A stretch of 64,000 nt of DNA from Chitinophagales bacterium (GTDB lineage: Bacteria; Bacteroidota; Bacteroidia; Chitinophagales; UBA2359), in contig JAHDFD010000002.1 of assembly GCA_020628375.1 (NCBI GenBank), positions 62,001-126,000 of the forward strand, read 5' to 3'. The translations under genes were made by a program, and so were the position numbers. Below the pieces are notes generated by a model that saw only the letters and a list, made by a program, of their open reading frames with translations, was not told the DNA's origin and ran no database searches. This document shows positions 44,701 through 51,496 of the stretch, piece by piece (position 1 is the first letter of the stretch; every line of letters starts with the position of its first letter).

Positions 44701-46093
44701 ATCGAGTTTATCTTTAGATGAAGGACAAATTCTGGAGGCTATGGCAAATCTGAAAAACTTCGGTTTGGAAATTCAGGATAATGATGGAAATACCGCTTTA
44801 CACATTGCTGCTAAAATGAATCATTATTCTATTACACGTGACCTTCTTGAGTTTTCTGCGAATCCAATAGTAAAGAATAATGAAGGGAAAACACCTGAAG
44901 AATATATGTTAAGTAATGGCTTGATTGAAGAAAATGAGCGAATTGCTTATCATGTAAAAGAACTAAAAGAAGCCATTTTAAATCCTCCTGCAGCACCAAA
45001 ATGGGAAGCTATTGACCTAACAGGTGATGAAGTAAAAGATGTAGAAAAAATGGAGATTTTGGGTAACTATCCATTTTATGTTGATGAGTATGAATATTCA
45101 TTCGAAAATATAGTTTTAGGTGACAACTTCGTAGCTATATGGCACAATTGCGAAATGGGTTATGATCCTGAAACAGGTAAAGAAATATGGAAGAATGATG
45201 GTTATTCTCACTACAAAAGTTACAAAGGAAAACTGCTTTGTAAAATGGATTATACCAAAAATAACAAACGAACTTATGGTGTGGCTTTATTAAATCCCAA
45301 AGACCCAAAAGTTGAAGATATAATCTGGAGACAGAAAATAAGTGCAGGACAATTCCACACAACCGATTATGCCATTTTTTGCCACAGTAAACAAACCCTT
45401 TATCGTCTGAATCCTGAAAATGGTGATATAGTCTGGAAATTGAAAATGAAGTCATTCTTTAAATTATTATGGAACGATCTTCTGATAGTAAGTGCCATAC
45501 ATGATGATGGATTAGGCTTGTACTTTTTAAATCCTGAAACTGCTGAAATAATTCGTTTTATTCCAATTACCAAAACAAAAGAAACCATTTATACTTACAC
45601 CATAAACGGTAATTTCATGTGGTACACCAATCGTCTGGGAGACGATGATTTCAGATTGGTAAAATTGAATTTAGAAACAGGAGAAAAAACATCATTTTTT
45701 GATGAAGAAAGTGAGTATTTAGTACCTGGTGGCAATTGTTCACCACATTTCATTGGCGATAATATGTATATGATTCTGAAAGACAGGGAAAACGATACTG
45801 AAGCTCTAAATGGCATGTATTTGGTAAGCGAAGAAGGCGAAATAGTTGAAAAAATTAATGGCTATCGCTGGTTCTGGAGAGATAGAATCTTATATGCCAA
45901 GAACTGTATTTATGCCGTTGGTTGTATTGGAGGTGCGCCTTACTTTGTCCATGAGTATAACTTAATAACTAAAGAAACAAGAGAAGCTACCGTTAAAGAG
46001 TTCATCGAAACTGCTGCTATCCGTAATGGCAAAATAGCCCTTTTACAACATGGTAGCCGACAGAATGAATATCGTATTCAATTTATCCATTAG
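41732..46093 (+). CDS. WGR - degenerate WGR - ankyrin - PQQ-like propeller protein, copy B
   Basis: A 1453-residue paralogue of the preceding gene with the same order: WGR at 1-70 (FWKIEVTEKQHTVTYGKIG), repeat-coded linker PLLVADQQ, helical domain (about 90-500; LLAARACMPSQHG matches copy A), decayed WGR at about 507-562 (GNTLSYIKDG, then ELVNKKRKEGF), ankyrin repeats at about 570-1085 (GNTALHIAAKMNHYSI) and PQQ-like propeller at about 1095-1453 (NPENGDIVWKLKM). The proteins look about half identical, yet 51 bases near the starts (41741-41791 and 37261-37311) are identical, suggesting gene conversion or a recent local exchange. A terminator follows the stop. Function unknown; binding of nucleic acid or a partner protein is likely. 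Confidence 0.8.
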   Translation: MKKHLEYSDEKSNKFWKIEVTEKQHTVTYGKIGAKGTTKTKEFDTEEKALKDAEKLIKAKIKKGYTEVNSPLLVADQQDTAKAKTSNPNAKEAYIAYMDKHMKAIEKADLGWGMPVLYNAEDKTLIEGMLQTKFDYITEMIDEGEDLYDEANFYFVQFDKKGKLEKIYYPYNEIIEKHPDLIYLFENYVNFLINLGETIAYDETVVGIDEATLLAKFDKKYVDKFTQLMRNDDLNHETEQGEYFAEIIDHWECNEEAMALLAARACMPSQHGWDQLQEFADEYGFAKNTELFDRFVNALLRELQNSYHFKGYRHHLLIADDFFPAMEQLEVEFQNPNLWEGALLKMAENAKPDKVYDISGIRYALAIEQGEEATPPKNIPNEMAECYLEFAEHFTIQKEYEKSQGFLKVMSKKNTAPFQLTLKYYNELLNLTALGKSTKAVQKKFDEAYEKQNEFGNWIFDAFYTWIEDADLNKEQEKYCTELTKQMESVKEIHNNMFKYDRKNNKKEGFCYITQGNTLSYIKDGTEERLTFEYESNEALEAAITELVNKKRKEGFVNAATTEDNKKLLKAIKGNKVERIKELFEQGIQLDNKFKINDKWYNPISYSFYNANMETIEFLLTELTESYYNHSGNWKLLDACPRYEDNFNDILSLILKTNYEINEYHNNQNVYDNSGAISVDNLKILFERVPFQSYDHGKFVLEACEKKNVEQLKFLLEAGACPFDASEYPRYPVRVAVEKELGLEAIQLLIEAGSPVPDEEEVIEEDWNKALSSDANKGVKEYLAKAKKEKAKNPDVATILKSTESLKKYLKNGGDANKTDEHGLTLLHYCLAQKKHDYEVREQVNLLLKKGANPSAETKEGRTPLFYINFFLDDNGIIKNLISKGADVNHRDQYGLTPVLFHAKGRPMRPEGFPFSKREDYDACKAILYLVSSGADINTKAKDDKTIMHHVVDSFDLFKDDAGKALLHAGFNPSITDKNGQTILHYLAKKSSLSLDEGQILEAMANLKNFGLEIQDNDGNTALHIAAKMNHYSITRDLLEFSANPIVKNNEGKTPEEYMLSNGLIEENERIAYHVKELKEAILNPPAAPKWEAIDLTGDEVKDVEKMEILGNYPFYVDEYEYSFENIVLGDNFVAIWHNCEMGYDPETGKEIWKNDGYSHYKSYKGKLLCKMDYTKNNKRTYGVALLNPKDPKVEDIIWRQKISAGQFHTTDYAIFCHSKQTLYRLNPENGDIVWKLKMKSFFKLLWNDLLIVSAIHDDGLGLYFLNPETAEIIRFIPITKTKETIYTYTINGNFMWYTNRLGDDDFRLVKLNLETGEKTSFFDEESEYLVPGGNCSPHFIGDNMYMILKDRENDTEALNGMYLVSEEGEIVEKINGYRWFWRDRILYAKNCIYAVGCIGGAPYFVHEYNLITKETREATVKEFIETAAIRNGKIALLQHGSRQNEYRIQFIH
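41940..41966. repeat. CTTGTTGGTC palindrome inside the WGR-B gene
   Basis: This is the same 27-base element as in the WGR-A gene (CCCCC plus the 23-base hairpin), again in frame and coding for PLLVADQQ after the WGR domain. The second half-site seen in copies 1 and 3 is missing here. Confidence 0.9.
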
Positions 46094-46104
46094 GCTAAAA
46101 TTTC

Positions 46105-46149
46105 CTTTTCTCTCTTACAGATTTTACAGTAGGAGAGGAAAGTTTTTTT
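46105..46149 (+). terminator. Intrinsic terminator at the end of the WGR genes
   Basis: CTTTTCTCTC at 46105-46114 pairs with GAGAGGAAAG at 46133-46142 (one G-T pair) and is followed by seven T. It lies about 12 bases after the copy B stop codon and marks the right end of the island's plus-strand transcript. Confidence 0.85.
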
Positions 46150-46166
46150 AGTGGAGTTGTCATATC

Positions 46167-46736
46167 CTAAAAAACAATATTTCTATAAAACTCGCTTACT
46201 AGAATTTGCTCATCTATTGAGCGTAAATACACTTGTTCCTCCATTTTTAAATATGTATTGAAATACCACACCGTATCGTCTTGTTTATAATGCACTTCAA
46301 TACATACTTTATCGGGCGAAATAAGCACGTATTCTTTGAAAGATTTTATAGAGCGATATTTCAAAAACTTTTCCCCTCTATCATAGGCTTCAGTAGAAGG
46401 CGAAAGCACCTCGATAAGTAGGCATGGGTTGGCAATAGAGTTTTTATCGTATTCAGAAAACTGCAATTCTCCACAAACAACATAGGTATCAGGGTAGCAA
46501 AATTCTTCGTATTTCTGAAAATACACACGAACTTCGCTATTAAAAGTTCTACAACCTTTGGCATCTGTACGTTTGTCTAAAGCAACATAAGTATTACCAA
46601 TAACTGTTCCTTGGTTTACCGTTCCGCCACTCATGGCAACAATTTCACCATTACGAAACTCATGCTTAAACTCACTACTTGTTTCAAAAGCCAAATAGTC
46701 GGCTATGCTTGTGTAGTCTAATTTTTTCTCGCCCAT
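46167..46736 (-). CDS. Uma2 family (DUF820) putative PD-(D/E)XK nuclease-fold protein
   Basis: A 189-residue protein of standard Uma2 length. Typical parts are the N-terminal DYTSIADYLAFE, the strand YEFRNGEIVAMSGGT-like stretch (HEFRNGEIVAMSGGTVNQ), PDTYVVCGE with the first acidic residue, LLIEVLSPSTEAYDRGEKF with the catalytic-site Glu and Lys region, and YRSIKSFKEYVLISP. The family has a restriction-endonuclease-like fold and is abundant in cyanobacteria and some Bacteroidota, often in many copies; the substrates are unknown. It is convergent with the WGR genes and lies between them and a repeat element. There is no methylase or other restriction partner nearby. Confidence 0.92.
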   Translation of the reverse strand: MGEKKLDYTSIADYLAFETSSEFKHEFRNGEIVAMSGGTVNQGTVIGNTYVALDKRTDAKGCRTFNSEVRVYFQKYEEFCYPDTYVVCGELQFSEYDKNSIANPCLLIEVLSPSTEAYDRGEKFLKYRSIKSFKEYVLISPDKVCIEVHYKQDDTVWYFNTYLKMEEQVYLRSIDEQILVSEFYRNIVF

Positions 46737-46798
46737 AATACAAAAGTAAGTCTTTTATTAGTGGGTATTTTAAACAAAAAAGCCAAGAAAAACGATTT

Positions 46799-46843
46799 CC
46801 CCCTTGTTGGTCGCTGACCAACAAGAAGAAGCTGACCAACAAG
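46799..46843. repeat. CTTGTTGGTC palindrome, intergenic copy
   Basis: The same CCCCC plus hairpin element as in the two WGR genes, here at 46799-46825 with a second half-site (GACCAACAAG) ending at 46843. It lies between the Uma2 gene and the NTF2-like gene, so this copy is non-coding and shows that the sequence is a mobile or dispersed repeat. Confidence 0.9.
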
Positions 46844-46873
46844 AATATGAGAGCTTTAGCTTAATAAGATCGC

Positions 46874-47482
46874 CTACTCCATACTCTTTTCGATATATCG
46901 TTCCAAGTTTTTCCTAGCTTTTTTCTGAACGCTGCTTTTTAAGAAATTCGTCCAACCAAGTAATTTACCCATAAAACCCAATGCCTGACCAGACCACTTC
47001 TGAAAACTGAAGCTATCAGTATGCTTTATAATTTTTCCATTTTCAATAACAAAGTTTGCCTTTACATTATTTACAACTTTGTTTTTCCCAAAAGTATATC
47101 TTGCTTGCCATTCAGCAGTACCACCATTAGGTGTTGCCTGTACATTATCGAAAGTAAGTTGTAGGTCTTTACCATTTTTTATGAGTATTTCCCACATACT
47201 TGTTGTTTCCAGATAATCCAGGTTTTCAAAAACAGGATCATTAAAAACAACCGCTTCATCATAAAAACTATTCATTTTATTATAATCCTTTTGTTGAAAG
47301 GCAGTATAAAATTGCTTGATTATTGTTTCATTTTCGATCATACACGCTGAAGAATTTTGACTAGTCGAAGATAAAACAGTTTCGGATTTTTCTATTAAGT
47401 ATGCACTGGTATTTGAAACTGACAGGTTTTGAGTAGAAGCTAAAACAGGAGATAATAGAAACAGAATAATAAACTTGCTCAT
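46874..47482 (-). CDS. SnoaL/NTF2-like family protein, exported
   Basis: A 202-residue protein with an N-terminal hydrophobic signal (MSKFIILFLLSPVLAST). From residue 48 the domain is NTF2-like: ETIIKQFYTAFQQKDYNKMN, FYDEAVVFNDPVFENLD, WEILIKNGKDLQLTFDNVQA and FVIENGKIIKHTDSFSF. The C-terminal basic tail (SVQKKARKNLERYIEKSME) is an addition. The first 47 residues after the signal are low-complexity and Ser-rich, so a shorter cytoplasmic form starting at Met48 is possible. SnoaL-like folds serve enzymes and binding proteins of many kinds; no function is assigned. Confidence 0.8.
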   Translation of the reverse strand: MSKFIILFLLSPVLASTQNLSVSNTSAYLIEKSETVLSSTSQNSSACMIENETIIKQFYTAFQQKDYNKMNSFYDEAVVFNDPVFENLDYLETTSMWEILIKNGKDLQLTFDNVQATPNGGTAEWQARYTFGKNKVVNNVKANFVIENGKIIKHTDSFSFQKWSGQALGFMGKLLGWTNFLKSSVQKKARKNLERYIEKSME

Positions 47483-47548
47483 TGTAATTAAATTTTAGTT
47501 GACAGGTTTTCAACTATAAATAGACTTTAAAACTATTTTTTTCTTATG

Positions 47549-47570
47549 GTCAGTGAGCGTAGTCGAACTG
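47549..47570. repeat. Single copy of a common Bacteroidota intergenic repeat
   Basis: GTCAGTGAGCGTAGTCGAAC followed by TG resembles the widespread CACTGAGCGTAGTCGAAGTG-type repeat that I recall from many Bacteroidota genomes. It has CAGT and ACTG arms. One copy only was seen here. Confidence 0.5.
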
Positions 47571-47662
47571 CTATAAATAAAGAACCGTTTTAAAGTTTAA
47601 TAAATATGAGCGATAAAATTAACTAAAATTCAAATTTACTTTTAGAGTACTCTTAATTAGCC

Positions 47663-47830
47663 CTACTTCTTAGGGCAACTTTTGCAATACTTCCCATTCT
47701 TCCTTTGGAATTTCTTACAACACTTTTTCTTCTTTCCCATAAGAACACATAGAGAACATTTCCCAGGGATACTATCTTCTTTCAGGGGGCTTTCGGGAAC
47801 AATTTTAATTTGCTGAATTGTGTTAGACAA
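47663..47830 (-). CDS. Small Cys/Lys-rich ORF, 55 residues
   Basis: This short frame uses a TTG start at 47828-47830 (no ATG is upstream before an in-frame stop; an internal ATG codes for Met31). The product begins with SNTIQQIKIVPESPLKEDSI and ends with two CxxC-like pairs: KCSLC, KKKKCCKKF, and YCKSCPKK. Small proteins ending in a KKCCKK...CKxCP pattern occur in Bacteroidota as far as I recall, and could bind zinc. It is the only coding candidate in the 570-base gap 47483-48051, which also has the repeat at 47549 and an 8-bp inverted pair ATTATGGT/ACCATAAT at 47888-47920. Confidence 0.45.
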   Translation of the reverse strand: MSNTIQQIKIVPESPLKEDSIPGKCSLCVLMGKKKKCCKKFQRKNGKYCKSCPKK

Positions 47831-48051
47831 TCTGAAATTTTTAAATAACTAAACCAAAAATATTGGCTTTATCATACCAATTCAAGAATTATGGTGTTCT
47901 CGGAAGCAAAATACCATAATATGGGTTAGCTAAATACCTAATTTTGGTTACGAATTTTTAGTGTCTTAAATATGATTTAATACATAATAAATTTGCTTTC
48001 AATAAAATACAAACGTACCTTAGGATTTCTCTGTAAAAATGAACTGAACAA

Positions 48052-49842
48052 ATGAATACATTTTTGAATAAATGTTTGCTGAAAGTATTCCCTTTTATTT
48101 GCTTATTGATTCATTTTAATATTAATGCACAGATCGATCTTTTGAATTTTAACCTGAATGGTTCTGCCAATGCTTTAAGTGAACCTGGATGTTACCAACT
48201 TACTCCTCCGATAAATACTGTTACTGGTTCTATTTGGAGTGAGAATCAAATAAATCTTAGCGAGTCTTTTATTCTAGAAACCTATTTACTTTTAGGTTGC
48301 CAATTAACAAGTAATGATTGTAATGTTGGTACAGATACAGACGGAGCCGATGGAATTGTATTTGTTCTTCAACCACTTTCAACCAATGAAGGAGGCACTG
48401 GTCAGGGAATAGGATACGACGGCATTTCACCTTCTATAGGTATAGAATTCGATACTTTTAGGAACACCGACTTAAATGATCCGTCATTCGATCATATTGC
48501 AGTAATATCCAATGGTGATGTAGATCACAATGGTAGCAATAATATTTCCGGTCCTGTTTCAGCAAGTTCAACCTCGCCTAATGTAGAAGATTGTCAGGAA
48601 CACTTTGTTAGAATTATATGGGATAGTTCCACCAATACAATGGAAGTTTTTTTCGATTGTGATCTGAGAATATCTACTACTATAAATGTTGTAGATATCT
48701 TTGGAACAGACTTAAATGTTTTCTGGGGATTTACTTCTGCAACCGGAGGTTGTAATAACGATCATCAGGTTTGTGTTCCACTACCTCCTACTTTAGAAGA
48801 CATCACTTATGATATTTGTCAGGGAGACACAGTACAAATCAACCCCTTGTTTTTATCTCCGGAATATACTTTTTCATGGAACAATGGAAACGATTTGTTA
48901 GATGCATCTGAATTCAATCCCGAAGCTAGTCCGAGTTCAAATACTGTTTATACACTTACCTTAATAAATGAGTGTACCGACCAGTTAACTGTTGATTATA
49001 CAGTTAATGTACTTACATGTGATTGTAATGATGTTGTAAATGGGACAGCCATTCTCGATGCTTGTGGTGAATGCCTTGAACCTGGCGATCCAGCATTTGA
49101 TCAATCTTGCTTAGATTGTAATGGAGTTGCCAATGGAACTGCTGAAATTGATGATTGCGGCGTATGTCTTGATCCGGGCGATTCAACCTTTAATCAATCT
49201 TGTGCCGACTGTGCTGGTACACCCAATGGAACTTTCTTAATAGACAATTGTGGCTTTTGCCTCGATCCAGATGATCCTGCTTTTGATGTAGGTTGTATTG
49301 ATTGTAATGGTACACTAAACGGAACTTTTGTATTAGATGAATGTGGAGTTTGCCTTGAACCTGGCGACCCTGATTTTAACCAATCTTGTTTAGATTGTAA
49401 TGGTACTATCAATGGAACATTTATTATAGATGATTGTGGAGTCTGTCTCGATTCAAATGATGCAGCATTTAATGCATCATGTACTGATTGCAATGGCACA
49501 CCAAATGGCGATTTTCAGATCAATGATTGTGGTGATTGTTTATCTATCACAGATCCCAGTTTTAATCTGCCTTGTGAAAATAAAGTATTAATTCCGACAG
49601 CCTTTTCACCTAATGGTGATGGTGTAAATGATGAATTTGGAGCAGAAATAATCGGCATTCCAATTGCATATTCTTTAAGTGTTTACAATAGATGGGGAAA
49701 AAGAGTATTCAACTCAAACCAACAAAACGAATCCTGGAAAGGGGAAGATGAGGAAATGGGTGTGTATATGTTTTACATCCAGGTTATTTTCGACGATGAA
49801 AGTATTTTCACAGCTAAAGGCACGATTACGCTTGTGAAGTAA
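48052..49842 (+). CDS. T9SS type B-sorted L-type lectin-domain protein with Cys-rich repeats
   Basis: A 596-residue secreted protein (signal ends HFNINAQ at 27). Residues about 28-240 resemble the L-type (legume-like) lectin domain: DGADGIVFVLQP, GIGYDGISPSIGIEFDTF, DHIAVISNGD, RIIWDSSTNTMEVFFDCD and VFWGFTSATGG. A short Ig-like part (about 250-322) follows. Residues 324-508 hold six tandem repeats of 31 residues with four Cys each, DCNGxxNGTxxIDxCGVCLxPGD type. The last 85 residues, beginning VLIPTAFSPNGDGVNDEF and containing VYNRWGKRVF, are the gliding-motility-associated C-terminal domain used for type B T9SS export. The protein is surface-exposed and may bind carbohydrate or calcium. Confidence 0.88.
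   Translation: MNTFLNKCLLKVFPFICLLIHFNINAQIDLLNFNLNGSANALSEPGCYQLTPPINTVTGSIWSENQINLSESFILETYLLLGCQLTSNDCNVGTDTDGADGIVFVLQPLSTNEGGTGQGIGYDGISPSIGIEFDTFRNTDLNDPSFDHIAVISNGDVDHNGSNNISGPVSASSTSPNVEDCQEHFVRIIWDSSTNTMEVFFDCDLRISTTINVVDIFGTDLNVFWGFTSATGGCNNDHQVCVPLPPTLEDITYDICQGDTVQINPLFLSPEYTFSWNNGNDLLDASEFNPEASPSSNTVYTLTLINECTDQLTVDYTVNVLTCDCNDVVNGTAILDACGECLEPGDPAFDQSCLDCNGVANGTAEIDDCGVCLDPGDSTFNQSCADCAGTPNGTFLIDNCGFCLDPDDPAFDVGCIDCNGTLNGTFVLDECGVCLEPGDPDFNQSCLDCNGTINGTFIIDDCGVCLDSNDAAFNASCTDCNGTPNGDFQINDCGDCLSITDPSFNLPCENKVLIPTAFSPNGDGVNDEFGAEIIGIPIAYSLSVYNRWGKRVFNSNQQNESWKGEDEEMGVYMFYIQVIFDDESIFTAKGTITLVK
49021..49575 (+). repeat. Six 93-bp coding repeats in the lectin-like gene
   Basis: About 31 codons repeat six times in the lectin gene, each with the pattern DCNG..NGT..(I/L)D.CG.CL...D..F...C. 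The DNA copies have diverged at silent sites, so the array is not recent. The Cys spacing is constant, suggesting a disulfide-stabilised stalk. Confidence 0.9.
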
Positions 49843-49858
49843 AAATGGAAATTCAATA

Positions 49859-50491
49859 TCATTCAAATATAGAATATTCATTACTAATTATCTTCTTTAG
49901 CCCCTCCACTTTTCTATATCCTAATAATTCGCTTTTCTTCAAATATTTCTGCGTATTGATCGAATCACCTAAATAATGATAAGCTATTGTCAGATTGGAA
50001 CTTATAACCGGATCTTCATTGTCAAACTTCCAGGCTCGCTCTCCAATTTCTACCGATTTACTAAAATCTTCTTTCAATAAGTAAACAACCGATAAACTCG
50101 ATAAAGCCTGAGCGTACTCTGGATCGATGGCAATTGCTTTTTCATATTGCTTTATAGCCTCATCCAAATCTCCATTTTTTCTGGCTAGTATGCCTAAGCC
50201 TGTTATTGCTTCTGGCAGTTTTTCATTAATTGTCAATGCTTTATTATAAGCAATGTTTGCTAAAGAATCTTCATCTAATACCTCGTTTATGTTTCCTAGT
50301 AAAGTCCATGCTTCCGGACTTTCTATCAATTTATTATTTGAAAATTCCTTTAGAAGTTTTTCTTTCGCTTCAATTGGATTTCCATCATGAAACTTATCTG
50401 CTATAGAAACTAACTTCATAGTATCAGCAATTTCTGAACATGAAAAGAACAAACAACAAGTGAATAACAACAATAATGATGATCTGAACAT
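49859..50491 (-). CDS. TPR lipoprotein
   Basis: A 210-residue lipoprotein with lipobox LFFSC (Cys18). Four to five TPR units follow: AWTLLGNINEVLDEDSLANIAY, AITGLGILARKNGDLDEAIKQY, AQALSSLSVVYLLKEDFSKSVE and AYHYLGDSINTQKYL. TPR lipoproteins serve as scaffold proteins on the periplasmic side. It converges on the lectin-like gene with only 16 bases between stops. No partner is indicated. Confidence 0.88.
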   Translation of the reverse strand: MFRSSLLLLFTCCLFFSCSEIADTMKLVSIADKFHDGNPIEAKEKLLKEFSNNKLIESPEAWTLLGNINEVLDEDSLANIAYNKALTINEKLPEAITGLGILARKNGDLDEAIKQYEKAIAIDPEYAQALSSLSVVYLLKEDFSKSVEIGERAWKFDNEDPVISSNLTIAYHYLGDSINTQKYLKKSELLGYRKVEGLKKIISNEYSIFE

Positions 50492-50512
50492 AATGAAACT
50501 TTAAGTTGACTT

Positions 50513-50550
50513 ACAAAAAAACCCTGCTATTTCTCAGAAATGCAGGGTTT
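50513..50550 (-). terminator. Intrinsic terminator of the TPR membrane protein gene
   Basis: AAACCCTGC at 50519-50527 pairs with GCAGGGTTT at 50542-50550. Read on the minus strand it follows the stop of the 50573-51298 gene and runs into seven T, then separates that gene from the TPR lipoprotein. Confidence 0.88.
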
Positions 50551-50572
50551 ATAAAATATTTTAAAATTAAAA

Positions 50573-51298
50573 TTAAGACTTAGCCTGAGCACGAACAATT
50601 AACTTATCCGCATCACGTCCCTGTGCAGACTCAGGATATTTAGCTTTAATTTCTTTATATAATTCTAAAGCTTCTGCATGTTTCCCTTGAGATTCAAGCG
50701 CAACACCTGCTTTCATTAGGTAATAAGGACTTGATAATTCGTTAGGGTTTGTCTTAGCTGCTGATCTGTAATTAGAAATAGCTTCATCTAGTTTACCTAA
50801 TTCAGCATTAGCATCTCCAATAGCACCTTTAGCCATTGCAGATAAAATTACATCTGAACTACTGAATCCACTTAACTTGTCGATAGCATCTTCAAATTCT
50901 CCTAAATTCAAATGACAAATACCAGCATAATAACTTGCTAAGTTACCGGCTTTTCCACCGTAACTATCGATAATCTGAAGGAAACCATCATTAGAACCAT
51001 CGCCATCTAAGGCCTCTCTGAACTTATTTTCTTTAAAGAAACCTTGAGCAACAAACATACTGTTGTTTGCTTCTTTTACTTGTGCTGGTTGATATACACT
51101 GTTATAGTAATAAATTCCACCAACCAATAAAACGATTGCTAAAGCTCCAAGTGCAAGCATTAACCAATTATCTTCAACAAATCTTTCAGTTTTCGAACGA
51201 ACATCGTACAAGTCAACTTCTAAAAAGTCTTCTTGTTCCTGTTGTACTTCATCTGCTTGATTTCTCTTTACAAATTTTCTCTGTTGTTTCGTTGACAT
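50573..51298 (-). CDS. Membrane-anchored TPR protein (YfgM-like)
   Basis: A 241-residue protein with a charged cytoplasmic N-terminus, one membrane helix at about 47-67 (NWLMLALGALAIVLLVGGIYY), then TPR repeats (SYYAGICHLNLGEFEDAIDKL, AKGAIGDANAELGKLDEAISNY, YLMKAGVALESQGKHAEALELY). The architecture is that of YfgM-type single-pass TPR proteins that work near the Sec translocon or in envelope quality control; orthology is not proven. It ends with a good terminator. The 198-base gap to pdhA shows no clear promoter element. Confidence 0.85.
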   Translation of the reverse strand: MSTKQQRKFVKRNQADEVQQEQEDFLEVDLYDVRSKTERFVEDNWLMLALGALAIVLLVGGIYYYNSVYQPAQVKEANNSMFVAQGFFKENKFREALDGDGSNDGFLQIIDSYGGKAGNLASYYAGICHLNLGEFEDAIDKLSGFSSSDVILSAMAKGAIGDANAELGKLDEAISNYRSAAKTNPNELSSPYYLMKAGVALESQGKHAEALELYKEIKAKYPESAQGRDADKLIVRAQAKS

Positions 51299-51496
51299 CT
51301 TCTCCTTTTTAAAGGTTATACTTCTATTTAACTATATGAAATAGACTAAAGCGGGTGCAAAATTAGTGCTTATTCTTTAATCTATACTCTATTTATAAAA
51401 ATTATGCGCAAAAGCGGACTAAAAAATCAGAATTTTCTATTGCAAAACTTCTTTTCTGAGCAATATAACATATTCTATACCAAAAACAGAATATGA

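Noticed and set aside
46167-46736. Uma2 protein as part of a restriction-modification or anti-phage system
   Set aside because: No methylase, helicase or other defence partner lies nearby; Uma2 genes usually occur singly.
49021-49575. CRISPR or non-coding repeat suspicion for the regular Cys-rich repeats
   Set aside because: The period of 93 bp is an open coding repeat of 31 residues with conserved Cys and diverged silent sites.
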